Positions 44,443-54,434 of a stretch of DNA of 64,000 nt are shown one piece after another. Numbering within the stretch: the stretch's first letter is position 1; each line of letters begins with the position of its first letter. The translations under genes and the position numbers were made by a program. The stretch is from Gammaproteobacteria bacterium (lineage in GTDB: Bacteria; Pseudomonadota; Gammaproteobacteria; Pseudomonadales; Azotimanducaceae): assembly GCA_026706935.1 (NCBI GenBank), contig JAPOXV010000026.1, forward strand, positions 773,721 to 837,720. The letters are read 5' to 3'. A model generated the notes under the pieces. The model worked only from the letters and a program-made list of their open reading frames with translations. It had not been told where the DNA came from and made no database searches.

Positions 44443-45534
44443 TTAGGCTCGGTGTGCCGACGTTAAGTAAGAGTCAGCCTGCATTTCGATGACGCGACTT
44501 ACGGTACGTTCGAATGGCTTTTTTAGCTGATCGCCTTGGTAAAGCTCCTGGATACGTGTCTGTGCATAGAAGATCACATTTACATTTCGGTCGTAGAACT
44601 CGTCGATCAACGCGACGAACCGACGTGCTGAACTCTCAGATGAACTATCCAGAATCGGAATATCGTAAATCACGACAGTGTTGAACTGGCGCGCTAGTTC
44701 GATGTAATCCGAGGCGTTCCGCGGTGATTCGCATAACTCGCTAAACCTAAAGCCAGCCACTCCCTCGAGGTAGTAGAGAGGTTGAAGTTCGCGACCATTG
44801 ACGAGCAACGGACTCGAAATGTCGACCTCGCGGCGCAATAGCGTGCGCTGGTCTTCTCGTATTGAGTCGGTCTCGGCGGGGAACTGTAAACGATAGATTT
44901 CTCCTTTGTGTAGCGACTCAAGCCGGTAGTCGTGATCGCCACCAATTTCGTGAACGACGGTATGCGCTTCGATCAATCGAATAGAGGGGACGAACCGACT
45001 CCGCTGCAATCCATTCTGGTATAAGTTGGTCGGATGCGAATTTGACGTGGCAACCAAAACTAATCCTCGTTCGAAAAACGCGTCGAGAAGCTCGGCGAGG
45101 ATCATCGCGTCGCCAATATCCTCTACGAAAAACTCGTCAAAGCACAGCAACAGGGCGTTCTCGCGAAATACTCGGGCGATTTCTCGAAGTGGATCTGCAC
45201 GACCTTCAAATTCGTGAAGTTGCTGGTGGATGAGTTGCATGAAGTGGTGGAAGTGGAGCCGTCTCTTCGCTTTGATAGGTAACCACGTATAGAACGCATC
45301 CATCAGGAATGTCTTACCACGGCCGACTCCACCCCATACGTATATGCCTTTCGGGTTTACGTCAGAACGTCGTCGACGGAAAATTCGCGCGAGTACACGA
45401 CGGGATTGCGATTGCTTTTCGACTTGGATCAGTTTCGATGCGAGAGAATCGAAGAGTTTCGCAACAGCAAGCTGAGCTGGATCGGGTTGGAAGGATTGTT
45501 TAACGAGTTCTTGATAGTGCTCAACGAAACTCAC
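44443..45534 (-). CDS. zapE: Cell division protein ZapE (AFG1-like ATPase)
   Basis: A 363-residue AAA-type ATPase. Walker A is in GIYVWGGVGRGKTFLMDAFY, Walker B in ALLCFDEFFVEDIGDAM, and sensor-type VLVATSNSHPTNLYQNGLQR follows, all typical of the AFG1/ZapE (YhcM) family, which destabilises FtsZ polymers at the division ring. It lies 24 bases after hisD on the same strand. Confidence 0.93.
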   Translation of the reverse strand: MSFVEHYQELVKQSFQPDPAQLAVAKLFDSLASKLIQVEKQSQSRRVLARIFRRRRSDVNPKGIYVWGGVGRGKTFLMDAFYTWLPIKAKRRLHFHHFMQLIHQQLHEFEGRADPLREIARVFRENALLLCFDEFFVEDIGDAMILAELLDAFFERGLVLVATSNSHPTNLYQNGLQRSRFVPSIRLIEAHTVVHEIGGDHDYRLESLHKGEIYRLQFPAETDSIREDQRTLLRREVDISSPLLVNGRELQPLYYLEGVAGFRFSELCESPRNASDYIELARQFNTVVIYDIPILDSSSESSARRFVALIDEFYDRNVNVIFYAQTRIQELYQGDQLKKPFERTVSRVIEMQADSYLTSAHRA

Positions 45535-45558
45535 TGAGGTGGATCCTCTGCTGCGAGG

Positions 45559-46878
45559 TCATCGATTGTTGTCGTAGTCACGTAAACGAACTCTCGCAGC
45601 TTCGGCATGTGCGTGCAATCCTTCTACTTCTGCAAGCTGGCTTGCTACCCTACCAAGAGCGTCGGCGCCAGACTCGGAAATATCGATGATGGACGTTCGT
45701 TTTGTGAAATCCTGGACACTAAGTACGGAGGCGTAGCGAGCAGTACCAAACGTCGGCAAAACGTGACTCGGACCCGCAACGTAGTCACCAAGTACTTCGG
45801 CACTAAATTGACCTAAGAAAATCGCACCTGCATGCTTAATGTTGGTTAGATGGTCTTGAGGATTTGAAACCGCGAGCTGCAAGTGCTCTGGCGCTATTCG
45901 ATTGGCTATCTCAATCGCTTCATCGAGCGATCGAGTTTGGATGAATGCGCCACGATTTTCGAGCGACGTGGTAATGATGTCGGCGCGGGGTGACTCAGTG
46001 AGATTAACATCGATCTGTGCGCCAACGTCTTCAAGGTATCGGTTAGATGGACTCACCAAGATCGCTTGTGCACTAACGTCGTGCTCTGCCTGCGACATCA
46101 GATCCCAAGCTGTCCAGTTTGGATCGACCGAGCCATCTGCAATTACCAGTATTTCGCTTGGCCCAGCTATTGATTCAATGCCGACAGGTCCGAATACGAG
46201 CTTCTTAGCCGCCGCGACCCATTCGCCACCAGGTCCCACGATCTTGTCGACTTTCGGTACGGTTTCCGTGCCGAACGCCATCGCGGCTATTGCTTGAGCG
46301 CCACCGATGCTAAACACATAGGTTGGATCGACGAGATGAAGCGCAGCCAGCATATGGTCGCTGATAGCGTCACGCGGCATCGGTACTGCAACAATCGTTT
46401 CATGAACGCCTGCGATTTTTGCGGGTACAAGCGTCATAAGCACCGTGGATGGGTAGGAAGCTTGCCCGCTAGGCACATACGCACCTACTCGAGCAATGGG
46501 TGTGATGCGACTACCTAGCTTGCTACCGTATTCGTCGGTGTATTTCGAGTCTTGGGAGACTTGCTGCTCGTGAAATTCGTGGATGCGATCAGCAGCGGTT
46601 TTTAGTGACTCTCGATCACCCGTCGCCAATCGGTCCCAAGCCGTTGCCATAGATTCACGAGTAATGATGAGGTCGAGTGCAATGCCTATCTTTCTATTGT
46701 CGAATTCCTGAGTGAAGCGAACAAGTGCTTCGTCGCCTCCTTCTCGAACTGCGTCTACGATCTGTTGGACGCGCGCGACGACTTCAGGATCTTCTCGGTT
46801 TTCCCAGTCGAGTAGTGCCTCAAGTTCCGACTCAAAGTTTGATTGCTGCGTGTCCAGGCGTCGGATCGCGATGCTCAT
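45559..46878 (-). CDS. hisD: Histidinol dehydrogenase
   Basis: A 439-residue enzyme that oxidises L-histidinol to histidine in two NAD-dependent steps, the last of histidine biosynthesis. Family marks: ARVGAYVPSGQASYPSTVLMTLVPAKIAG split by short variable parts, the IGGAQAIAAMAFGTETVPKVDKIVGPGG region, and the zinc/His part AEHDVSAQAIL, plus GPSHVLPTFGTARY. Its ATG overlaps the murA stop by one base (TGATG), so it is coupled to murA. In pseudomonads hisG sits between these genes; here it does not. Confidence 0.96.
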   Translation of the reverse strand: MSIAIRRLDTQQSNFESELEALLDWENREDPEVVARVQQIVDAVREGGDEALVRFTQEFDNRKIGIALDLIITRESMATAWDRLATGDRESLKTAADRIHEFHEQQVSQDSKYTDEYGSKLGSRITPIARVGAYVPSGQASYPSTVLMTLVPAKIAGVHETIVAVPMPRDAISDHMLAALHLVDPTYVFSIGGAQAIAAMAFGTETVPKVDKIVGPGGEWVAAAKKLVFGPVGIESIAGPSEILVIADGSVDPNWTAWDLMSQAEHDVSAQAILVSPSNRYLEDVGAQIDVNLTESPRADIITTSLENRGAFIQTRSLDEAIEIANRIAPEHLQLAVSNPQDHLTNIKHAGAIFLGQFSAEVLGDYVAGPSHVLPTFGTARYASVLSVQDFTKRTSIIDISESGADALGRVASQLAEVEGLHAHAEAARVRLRDYDNNR

Positions 46879-48140
46879 CAGTCGTTGAATCGGTGAATAT
46901 CTGCACCAACCGCCGTCAATTTGGCTTCAATATGTTCGTACCCACGATCAAGGTGATAGACTCGGTCGACGATGGTCTCGCCTTCAGCAACCAAGCCGCC
47001 GATTACCAGACACGAAGAGGCTCGCAGATCGGTTGCCATGATGTTAGCCCCGTGTAGTTGGGGTACCCCACGTATGGTGGCAGTCGTGCCGTCGTTTTCG
47101 ATGGATGCGCCAAGTCGTGCTAGTTCAGGTACGTGCATAAATCGATTTTCGAAAATCGTCTCAGTAACACGACTGGTACCGTTGGCGACGCAGTTAAGTG
47201 CGAGAAACTGAGCCTGTAGATCTGTCGGTATTCCAGGATATGTCGCAGTTCGAATATCCACAGCTTGTGGTCGGTTCCCTTGAGTATCAATCTGGATGTA
47301 GTCTCCATCAATAGAGACTTCTGCACCGCTCTGACGTAGTTTCGCGATAGGTGCCTCCAACAGTTCATGACATCCACCGTTTATAGTGATGCATCCGCGG
47401 GTTGCAGCACCGGCGATAAGAAACGTACCTGCTTCGATTCGATCGGGCATCAGTGTCGCACGGCATCCGTGAAGGTGTTCTTTTCCCGAGACGTGGATCA
47501 CGTCGGTACCCGCTCCCGTGATATTGGCACCCATGTCGATCAGCATATTGGCAAGCGCCACGATCTCCGGTTCTCGTGCTGCGTTCACGATAGTCGACTC
47601 ACCGTCTGCGAGCGTCGCCGCCATAAGCGCGTTTTGAGTACCTGTAACCGTTGCGATGTCCATTTCGATAACAGCACCCTGTAGACGGCCATCGATTTGC
47701 GCGGTTACATAACCTTCGTTCAATTCAATCGTAGCGCCAAGCGCCGACAGAGCTTTCAAATGCTGATCAATTGGTCGCGTACCAATAGCACAGCCGCCGG
47801 GAAGTGACACCTCTACGGATTGGAAGCGTGCGAGTAGTGGACCCAGAACCAAAAATGAAGCACGCATCGTCTTGACTAGCTCGTAAGGTGCTTTTAGGTT
47901 GTTGATACTGTCTGCCCGCACTAGCACCTCGTTTTCGGCACAGAATGACGCACTCGCTCCCAATGATTGCAGCACGGCGAGCATCGTGTGCACATCCCGT
48001 AGTCGCGGAACGTTGCTTATGCGTACTGGTTCAGAAGTGAGTAATGCTGCAGCTAGCATCGGTAACGATGCGTTTTTTGCGCCGGAAATAGGAATGTGTC
48101 CGTGTAATGGACGACCGCCCCGGATGCGGAGTTTCTCCAT
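46878..48140 (-). CDS. murA: UDP-N-acetylglucosamine 1-carboxyvinyltransferase
   Basis: A 420-residue enzyme from ATG 48140 (protein starting MEKLRIRGG). It commits UDP-GlcNAc to peptidoglycan by adding enolpyruvate from PEP. The catalytic Cys is in LPGGCAIGTRPIDQHL, the position modified by fosfomycin. Other marks: ISGAKNASLPMLAAALL at the start and GITINGG-like segment. A longer in-frame reading from 48299 overlaps ibaG and lacks similarity, so I reject it. It starts 2 bases after the ibaG stop. Confidence 0.96.
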   Translation of the reverse strand: MEKLRIRGGRPLHGHIPISGAKNASLPMLAAALLTSEPVRISNVPRLRDVHTMLAVLQSLGASASFCAENEVLVRADSINNLKAPYELVKTMRASFLVLGPLLARFQSVEVSLPGGCAIGTRPIDQHLKALSALGATIELNEGYVTAQIDGRLQGAVIEMDIATVTGTQNALMAATLADGESTIVNAAREPEIVALANMLIDMGANITGAGTDVIHVSGKEHLHGCRATLMPDRIEAGTFLIAGAATRGCITINGGCHELLEAPIAKLRQSGAEVSIDGDYIQIDTQGNRPQAVDIRTATYPGIPTDLQAQFLALNCVANGTSRVTETIFENRFMHVPELARLGASIENDGTTATIRGVPQLHGANIMATDLRASSCLVIGGLVAEGETIVDRVYHLDRGYEHIEAKLTAVGADIHRFND

Positions 48141-48142
48141 TC

Positions 48143-48397
48143 TCAGCCCACCTCTGCTTCTGCTGGGGTTTTGGCTTGAATAGTGACGGCATGCAGCTCT
48201 CCGGTAGCCAATAGCTCCTTCAAACAGCCGTAGATCCTTTGTTCGCGTCGAACTCGCATCACTCCATCGAATTCCGCGGAAACGAGACGGATCAAACACC
48301 GGTTTCCATCCACAGCAAGCTCGATGGATGCGTCAGGAAATTCTTGTTCGAGATTTGTACGAATCGTGTCTTCTAACAGGGTTTGTGAGACCTTCAA
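48143..48397 (-). CDS. ibaG: BolA-family protein IbaG
   Basis: An 84-residue BolA-like protein with the family helix-turn and class II features (RLVSAEFDGVMRVRREQRIYGCLKELL). BolA proteins pair with monothiol glutaredoxins to handle [2Fe-2S] clusters. Direct position upstream of murA matches the E. coli ibaG-murA pair. The usual mlaFEDCB genes are not upstream here. Confidence 0.92.
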   Translation of the reverse strand: MKVSQTLLEDTIRTNLEQEFPDASIELAVDGNRCLIRLVSAEFDGVMRVRREQRIYGCLKELLATGELHAVTIQAKTPAEAEVG

Positions 48398-48699
48398 ATA
48401 CTTAAGTTCGACCGCAGAGAAACGTGATCGTTAGTATGGAATGCGGTCATGAATGGCCGATACGAATAGTTAGACAGTTAGTGAACTGCTCTAGAAATGT
48501 TACATGAGGCGCTTCATTGATGACTCAGACATGAGCTGAGTGTGGGTTCGACGGGTTTGTCGTTAAGCTGTAGAGACTATTCCGGTGGCGCGCACCAACC
48601 TGCTTCGATTAGCAGGGAGGACGCCGTTCGCGTTTCAATCAAATCAAGAATGTCAGAATACAATCCGATTTAAGCCGTAGCGCGACGATATCCAGCGGA
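48398..48699. other. Divergent promoter region, ibaG-murA versus lpt operon
   Basis: A 302-base gap between divergent operons. It must contain promoters for both directions, but I could not pick a confident pair. No open frame or RNA gene is evident. In E. coli the mla genes lie on the murA side of this boundary. Confidence 0.45.
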
Positions 48700-49680
48700 A
48701 TGTATCTAGTCCTTTCATTCTTCATTCTGCTTGGTGGATTGGTCTTACTTTTTTGGAGCGCAGACAAGTTCGTTGCGAGCGCGGTTGCGATCGCAAAGCA
48801 ACTTAACGTCTCAAAGCTCTTGATCGGATTGACGGTCGTGTCAATAGGTACATCGGCGCCAGAAATCGTTGTAACTCTCGACGCTGCACTTCACGGTGAT
48901 TCCGGTCTCGGGTTTGGGAATGCGATCGGTTCGAATATCGCCAACATTGGACTCGTGCTAGGTGTAACAGCCATCGTCGTGCCATTGCCGTTCGCAACGT
49001 CGGTCCTGAAATTTGAGATGCCTTGGCTCTTACTCGCCACGCTTGTTGTCGCCGTGATTCTCACATGGGACTACGAGCTATCTCGAATTGACGGCGTGAT
49101 CCTGTTTATTCTGTTGAGCGCGGGGATGTATCAGATGTTCCGCGCGGCGCGCAAACGACATGAACTTCCCGAGGGATTGGAGGATGAACTCGAGGACTTA
49201 GAGGAAATGAGCAAGCGCCAGGCTTGGAGTTGGTTGCTTGTTGGTCTGGTGCTACTTGGCATTGCAGCAGAGCTCGTGGTGTTTGGGGCGAAAGACATTG
49301 CGAGCTACTTTGGTGTACCGAGCAGTGTTGTGGGATTGACGATCGTAGCGCTCGGTACGAGCTTGCCTGAATTAGCCGCAACCTTGACCGCCGCTACTCG
49401 AGGTCACCCGGAAATAGCGATCGGCAACGTCGTCGGATCGAACATCCTTAATATCTTGGCGGTCTTGCCGATTCCCGCTCTAATTCTTCCTTATGCGCTG
49501 TCGACTGTGGAGATTTGGCGCGATCTTGCGACCATGTTTGCGTTCACGATGTTGTTGGCGCTGTTCGCATACGGTATCCGATCCAGAAAGATTGTGACTC
49601 GATTCGAAGGAGCGGTGCTCCTATTAGGTTACGTGGGATATATGGTGATCGTGGTTGCGCAATCCGCCGGTGGCGGCTAG
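48700..49680 (+). CDS. yrbG: Calcium/sodium antiporter (YrbG family)
   Basis: A 326-residue membrane protein of the CaCA superfamily with about ten helices and the two alpha repeats: LTVVSIGTSAPEIVVTLDAA with GNAIGSNIANIGLVLG, and LTIVALGTSLPELAATLTAA with GNVVGSNILNILAVL. A short acidic loop (LEDELEDLEEM) lies between them. It exchanges Ca2+ or similar cations for Na+ at the inner membrane. First gene of the block leading to kdsC-lptCAB, as in E. coli. Confidence 0.93.
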   Translation: MYLVLSFFILLGGLVLLFWSADKFVASAVAIAKQLNVSKLLIGLTVVSIGTSAPEIVVTLDAALHGDSGLGFGNAIGSNIANIGLVLGVTAIVVPLPFATSVLKFEMPWLLLATLVVAVILTWDYELSRIDGVILFILLSAGMYQMFRAARKRHELPEGLEDELEDLEEMSKRQAWSWLLVGLVLLGIAAELVVFGAKDIASYFGVPSSVVGLTIVALGTSLPELAATLTAATRGHPEIAIGNVVGSNILNILAVLPIPALILPYALSTVEIWRDLATMFAFTMLLALFAYGIRSRKIVTRFEGAVLLLGYVGYMVIVVAQSAGGG

Positions 49681-50180
49681 TGTCAGATACAGAATCATTG
49701 AATGACCGTCTATGTCGTGTCCGACTCGTCGTGCTTGACGTTGACGGCGTACTGACAAACGGTGAGCTCATGTTTGACTCATTGGGTACTGAATATAAGG
49801 CATTCAACGTGCACGACGGTTACGGTCTACGCAAATTGCTAGGTGCAAACGTAGCAATTGGCATCATCACTGGCCGAGAAAGCCCGATCGTTGCCTCGCG
49901 GGCGCGCGAACTAGACATCGCGCACGTGATTCAAGGCGCTTCGAGTAAAGCAGAAGCGTTATCAAGACTGTTAAGTGAACTGAATCTATCTGAAGAGCAA
50001 ACGCTGTTCATAGGCGACGACGAACCTGATTTACCCGCGATGAAAATGGCAGGTATTTCGGTAGCAGTTGCGAATGCCGTTGAGGTCGTAAAGGAAAATG
50101 CGGATTGGGTGACGGTTCGAAGCGGAGGCGAAGGTGCCGTCAGAGAGGTGTGCGATCGACTTTACGACGCATTAGCTTGA
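49680..50180 (+). CDS. kdsC: 3-deoxy-D-manno-octulosonate 8-phosphate phosphatase
   Basis: A 166-residue HAD phosphatase giving Kdo for lipopolysaccharide. The GTG start at 49680 overlaps the TAG stop of the antiporter gene (TAGTG) and gives the expected length; the frame continues upstream inside yrbG but that part is out of context. HAD motif I is LVVLDVDGVLTNG, motif II is IGIITGRES, and IGDDEPDLPAM is motif IV. The isomerase gene kdsD, which sits between yrbG and kdsC in E. coli, is missing here. Confidence 0.94.
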   Translation: MSDTESLNDRLCRVRLVVLDVDGVLTNGELMFDSLGTEYKAFNVHDGYGLRKLLGANVAIGIITGRESPIVASRARELDIAHVIQGASSKAEALSRLLSELNLSEEQTLFIGDDEPDLPAMKMAGISVAVANAVEVVKENADWVTVRSGGEGAVREVCDRLYDALA

Positions 50181-50181
50181 C

Positions 50182-50757
50182 ATGAAATGGGTATATGTCG
50201 TACTCATCGGCGTCCTAGCGGTTGTCTTTATTTACCTGATAAATACCGATGAAGCACCGGCTTTGAATCCTTTTCCTCAAGCGCTCAGCGATGAGCCTGA
50301 TGCGCTGCTCACTGGTTTTGAAGTTACGCAATTCGATACCGAAGGCACTCAGCTATATCGGATATCCGCGACTGAGGCGACTTTTTACGAGAGATTAGAG
50401 CGCACGAACATACTCGGTCTCCACATGATGGTCTACTCAGAAGGCAGAGACGATTGGCGATTACGAGCCGACGAAGGCACTTACGAAGAGCGACTGACAG
50501 ATCCACTATTGACATTGAGTGGTAATGTCCTTTTATCGTCCGTGGGAGAGGTTCAATCCACAGTCGTGGTCACCACGGAGTCGTTAAACATCTATCCCCG
50601 TCGACAATTTGCGGAATCGATGAGTAGAGTTATCGTTGAGAATGAAGGTAGCAAATTCCATGCCGATCAATTTGAAGTGGATTTGGCGACGAAGGACGTC
50701 AGATTTTCGTCGGCGTCAGATTCGAAAGTCGAACTACTGGTGTCACCAAGTTCTTAG
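50182..50757 (+). CDS. lptC: Lipopolysaccharide transport protein LptC
   Basis: A 191-residue bitopic inner-membrane protein: one N-terminal helix (WVYVVLIGVLAVVFIYLI) and a periplasmic beta-jellyroll with the LptC/YrbK pattern TGFEVTQFDTEGTQLYRISATEATFYE and LSGNVLLSS. It passes lipopolysaccharide from LptB2FG to LptA. ATG start 1 base after kdsC ends. Confidence 0.93.
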   Translation: MKWVYVVLIGVLAVVFIYLINTDEAPALNPFPQALSDEPDALLTGFEVTQFDTEGTQLYRISATEATFYERLERTNILGLHMMVYSEGRDDWRLRADEGTYEERLTDPLLTLSGNVLLSSVGEVQSTVVVTTESLNIYPRRQFAESMSRVIVENEGSKFHADQFEVDLATKDVRFSSASDSKVELLVSPSS

Positions 50758-51232
50758 TTTGTTCGCGACCCTGTTAGTCGTCGTGTCGCATTCAGTAATG
50801 GCACAAACGAATGATGGCGAGGAGCAGATACGTCTAGCCGGAAATTCCGCACAGGCTAATCTAGAAGATCCTGACAGTGATTGGTCGTTCGATGGCGATG
50901 TTCAACTAGAACGCGGTTCTTTGACGCTGACCGCCGATCGCATGACCGCCAAAAGAACCGAAGGCGATATCGTTGAGATCATCGCTGAGGGTGAACCGGC
51001 GCAGTTCACGCAGAATGAACCGAGCCTAGTGACAGCGTCTTCGTCAAATATGACGTACAGTGTGACCGATGAAACGATCGTGCTGTCAGGGGACGTAATA
51101 CTTCTTCAAGGTGGTAATGAGATTCGAGGTGAGCGGATTGAATACGACGTGAGTTCTGGCGAGTTGATTGCGGGTTCTACGAACCCGGCGGATGGACAAC
51201 AGATTGAATTCGTGCTGGATGACGAAGAGTGA
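50660..51232 (+). CDS. lptA: Lipopolysaccharide transport protein LptA
   Basis: Periplasmic OstA-like bridge protein that carries lipopolysaccharide to the outer membrane. The mature part has the jellyroll pattern [43 protein letters not shown] and [18 protein letters not shown] signal peptide ends [11 protein letters not shown]. The start is uncertain: ATG 50660 (with GAAGG upstream) gives a positively charged leader but overlaps lptC by 98 bases; TTG 50759, just after the lptC stop, gives a signal peptide without basic residues. I use 50660. Confidence 0.85.
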   Translation: MPINLKWIWRRRTSDFRRRQIRKSNYWCHQVLSLFATLLVVVSHSVMAQTNDGEEQIRLAGNSAQANLEDPDSDWSFDGDVQLERGSLTLTADRMTAKRTEGDIVEIIAEGEPAQFTQNEPSLVTASSSNMTYSVTDETIVLSGDVILLQGGNEIRGERIEYDVSSGELIAGSTNPADGQQIEFVLDDEE

Positions 51233-51966
51233 CCGACGAGGAAAGTGCATTGGTGGCGACAAATGTCACCAAAAGCTACGGTAAGAAGCGCGTCGTTGAA
51301 GGTGTCTCGCTCAACGTACATAGTGGTGAGATCGTCGGGTTATTAGGTCCTAACGGTGCGGGTAAGACGACGTGTTTCTACTGTATCGTCGGCTTGGTAA
51401 GAATGGACTCGGGCACGATTTCAGTCAATGCGATTGATGTTTCCAACGCTCCTATGCACGTTCGTGCGCGTCAGGGATTAGGTTATCTACCACAAGAGGC
51501 TAGCGTATTTAGACGATTGACCGTGCGTGACAACCTTATTGCGGTTTTGCAGTTACGAAAGGACCTAGGAAAAGCCGAGCGGACGAAGACCATGGAACGT
51601 TTGCTCGATGAATTCCAATTGACAGGCTTTCAGGATACCCGTGGCGAACGTTTATCGGGTGGTGAACGGCGACGACTAGAGATTGCGCGAGCCCTAGCGT
51701 CGGCTCCTAGGTTCATGTTGCTCGATGAACCCTTTGCAGGCGTCGACCCAATTTCAGTAAACGATATTAAAGAAAACGTCCGTCGCTTGGTTAGTTACGG
51801 CATCGGTGTCCTCATAACTGACCATAACGTCCGCGACACACTTGATATTTGCGATCGAGCTTACATCGTAAGCGACGGACACATCATCGCGGATGGTGAT
51901 TCAGACGCAATCTTGGCTAACGAACAGGTACGCCGTGTCTACCTCGGCGAAGGATTCAGACTGTGA
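51229..51966 (+). CDS. lptB: Lipopolysaccharide export ATPase LptB
   Basis: A 245-residue ABC ATPase. Walker [17 protein letters not shown], signature [16 protein letters not shown], Walker [14 protein letters not shown] and the LptB-type [15 protein letters not shown] segment. It energises lipopolysaccharide extraction by LptFG. The GTG start overlaps the lptA stop by four bases (GTGA). Confidence 0.96.
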   Translation: MTDEESALVATNVTKSYGKKRVVEGVSLNVHSGEIVGLLGPNGAGKTTCFYCIVGLVRMDSGTISVNAIDVSNAPMHVRARQGLGYLPQEASVFRRLTVRDNLIAVLQLRKDLGKAERTKTMERLLDEFQLTGFQDTRGERLSGGERRRLEIARALASAPRFMLLDEPFAGVDPISVNDIKENVRRLVSYGIGVLITDHNVRDTLDICDRAYIVSDGHIIADGDSDAILANEQVRRVYLGEGFRL

Positions 51967-53495
51967 GTGCGATGCGGGCGGGTTTCCAGCAAACGGTCGC
52001 GTTACGCAACCGAACCGTCCCGCGTATGGGTCAATCGATCCACTTACTACAAATGACAAAGCTTGAGTTAGCGGCAGCGATTGAACAGGAGTTAGCGGAC
52101 AATCCCTTATTGGAAATCGACGAAGCGCTAAGCGAATCGGAAAACCTACACGAGCCACTCGATGAATCAAACTCACTCGAAATCGATGCGGACGACTACG
52201 AATTGGATACAGACGATTACGCTGAGCACGGACCCGCAGAGCATCTTGATCGACTTGACCCAGATGAGTCGATTGAACGGGAGATCGAATGGGATGATCA
52301 ACTAACGCACCTTACGTCACCGAGTGACTCCAATGACACTGATTTGGTATCTCTATTGGAGAACCGAGCTAAATCGGACACGCTATTCGATCACTTATGC
52401 GAGCAGCTACGGCTATCTGGATGCACTGAAGATGAAGCTCGCATCGCAGAAATCCTTTTCGAATTCTTAGACGAAGATGGCTTTATAACGCTGTCGGACG
52501 AAGCCTTATTGGAGGAAGTCGAGCGATTTGTTGCATGTACGCTCGCTGAATTGGAGGATGTTCTCATCTTCGTACAAGGTTTCTCCCCGATAGGTGTTTG
52601 TGCTCGTGACTTGCGGGAATGTTTGATGATTCAAACGCGTGCGATGGCAGGTTCTGACGCACGCGTTCCCGTTGCTATGCGAGTATTGCTAGAAGCATTT
52701 GATGCATTGTCAAACCAAGATCCTGACATCGTTGCCGAAACGCTAGGTATGTCTTCATCGGATATTGCTGATGCTGTTGAGTTCATCAAACACCTGAATC
52801 CACGACCTGCTTCAGGCTTTTCGAGTGAACGAATCGAATACATCAAACCAGAAGCTCGCGTCCGCAAGATTGGAGATACCTGGCAGGTTGAGATGCTTGA
52901 TGAATCCGTACCTCAACTCAAAATCTCGGACTGGTACGCCGAGTATCGTCGATCAGTTGGTCGCAAAACCCGTCGCGAGCACGCGAATTCGACGGATGCG
53001 AGAGATCGCGAGTACTTAAAGGAATGTCATAGTCGAGCTAAACTGTTTCTTTCAAGTTTGCGATTTCGAAACTTCAATGTCATGCGAATCCTGTGGGTTG
53101 TCGTAGCCAAACAACAGGCGTTTTTCGACCGCGGCGAAGGCGCGATGCAACCACTATTGCTCGCAGATGTCGCTGACGAGATTGGACTCCACAACTCGAC
53201 GGTATCACGATTAACGACAGGAAAGTACTTGGAGACTCCCCGCGGTATATACGAACTCAAGTACTTCTTTTCGAATCGAGTCGGCAACCAACCAGGGAAA
53301 GAACACTCGGGTGTCGCCATCCGCGCGGTACTGAAGAACTTAATTCAAGCTGAGGATCCGGCACGTCCGCTGTCGGATCAGGCGATTGCAGCTCAATTGA
53401 AGGAGAGCGATATCGAGATATCGCGTCGTACGGTGACGAAGTACCGAGAATCGTTGGCGATCCCTTCATCCAAGGAACGCCGTCAGGTCGCCTAG
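51963..53495 (+). CDS. rpoN: RNA polymerase sigma-54 factor
   Basis: A 510-residue sigma-54. Region I is Gln/Leu rich ([21 protein letters not shown]), followed by an acidic region II (about 55-115), the core-binding and HTH parts ([25 protein letters not shown]), and the RpoN box RRTVTKYR at 488-495. GTG start overlaps the lptB stop (GTGA). It directs transcription of nitrogen, motility and other enhancer-dependent genes. Confidence 0.96.
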   Translation: MSAMRAGFQQTVALRNRTVPRMGQSIHLLQMTKLELAAAIEQELADNPLLEIDEALSESENLHEPLDESNSLEIDADDYELDTDDYAEHGPAEHLDRLDPDESIEREIEWDDQLTHLTSPSDSNDTDLVSLLENRAKSDTLFDHLCEQLRLSGCTEDEARIAEILFEFLDEDGFITLSDEALLEEVERFVACTLAELEDVLIFVQGFSPIGVCARDLRECLMIQTRAMAGSDARVPVAMRVLLEAFDALSNQDPDIVAETLGMSSSDIADAVEFIKHLNPRPASGFSSERIEYIKPEARVRKIGDTWQVEMLDESVPQLKISDWYAEYRRSVGRKTRREHANSTDARDREYLKECHSRAKLFLSSLRFRNFNVMRILWVVVAKQQAFFDRGEGAMQPLLLADVADEIGLHNSTVSRLTTGKYLETPRGIYELKYFFSNRVGNQPGKEHSGVAIRAVLKNLIQAEDPARPLSDQAIAAQLKESDIEISRRTVTKYRESLAIPSSKERRQVA

Positions 53496-53583
53496 ATCAC
53501 GTCTCGATTAGTCGATGTTTGTATCGAGTAATTCATTAGAATGAGACTGATAGGAGTATGTAGCGTGATAGGGAGTAACAGTG

Positions 53584-53889
53584 ATGCAGATAAGCCTCAG
53601 TGGCCACCATACGCATCCCTCAAAACGACTCAAGGAGTATGTTGAAAAGCGATTCGCCAAGCTTGAACGTCACTTCGATCACATTTCGAATATTCACGTC
53701 ATCTTCTCGCAGGTTAAACAAGGTTATCGGGCAGAAGCGACATTACACGCATCCGGTACTGAGATTTTTGCTGATGCGCAGGCACCAGAACCCTATGCAG
53801 CGGTAGACGCTTTGACTGCCAAGCTCGATCGTCAAATCGTTAAATACAAAGAAAAAATCAGCAGTCATCGGGTGCATTCGGCTTTCTAG
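53584..53889 (+). CDS. hpf: Ribosome hibernation promoting factor
   Basis: A 101-residue short HPF/YfiA-type protein (ISLSGHHTHPSKRLKEYVEKRF, HVIFSQVKQGYRAEATLHASG, DAYAAVDAL-like PYAAVDALTAKLDRQI). It binds the ribosomal decoding centre in stationary phase. ATG 53584 follows a GGGAGT ribosome-binding site; the GTG just before it is less likely. Confidence 0.93.
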   Translation: MQISLSGHHTHPSKRLKEYVEKRFAKLERHFDHISNIHVIFSQVKQGYRAEATLHASGTEIFADAQAPEPYAAVDALTAKLDRQIVKYKEKISSHRVHSAF

Positions 53890-53960
53890 TCCTCGCACTA
53901 CGAAACGCAACGGAGGCAACATCACGCCCTTGCCTCTTGTGTTTACATGGATCGCGATTT

Positions 53961-54434
53961 ATGGTTGATTACGAAGCGTTCATTACCCGAGACCGCGTTA
54001 CGGTCGTCGACGGACTACCTTCGCGGAAGACCGCGTTGCACCAGCTCGCAGAATTCTTGGCTAGCGGTACCGAACAGTTGTCATACCGTGATATTTTTTT
54101 CAAACTGCAAGAACGAGAACGTCAAGGCTCGACCGTATTAGATGAATTACCAGTCGCGATTCCCCACTGTCGTATAGAGAACTGCCTATCCCCGATCGGC
54201 TCGTTGTTGAAGATTCGACAGGGCAATACAGTGGATTTCGGTGGTCAGGATGTGACATTGCTTGTCGGGATGTGTTTTCCGCAAGATGCAGCGGAGGACG
54301 CGTTAGCAGTGCTACGAACTGTCGTTAGACTGATTGAAGATAGCGGATGTCTGCGATCGATCTTAGCTACCGAATCTCCTGACGAGCTCTTTGAGCTTTT
54401 TCGCACCGGGCTCTTAACGGAGTCGAAGGATTGA
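53961..54434 (+). CDS. ptsN: Nitrogen-PTS EIIA protein PtsN
   Basis: About 157 residues from ATG 53961; longer in-frame starts add unconserved residues. It is an EIIA(Ntr) protein with the phosphorylated His69 in ELPVAIPHCRIENC. It receives phosphate from NPr and regulates potassium transport and other processes in gammaproteobacteria. Position after rpoN-hpf and before rapZ is the standard arrangement. Confidence 0.93.
   Translation: MVDYEAFITRDRVTVVDGLPSRKTALHQLAEFLASGTEQLSYRDIFFKLQERERQGSTVLDELPVAIPHCRIENCLSPIGSLLKIRQGNTVDFGGQDVTLLVGMCFPQDAAEDALAVLRTVVRLIEDSGCLRSILATESPDELFELFRTGLLTESKD

Noticed and set aside
48141..48299. 53-residue N-terminal extension of MurA
   Set aside because: It overlaps ibaG and is Arg/Ser rich without similarity; the MurA fold begins at MEKLRIRGG.
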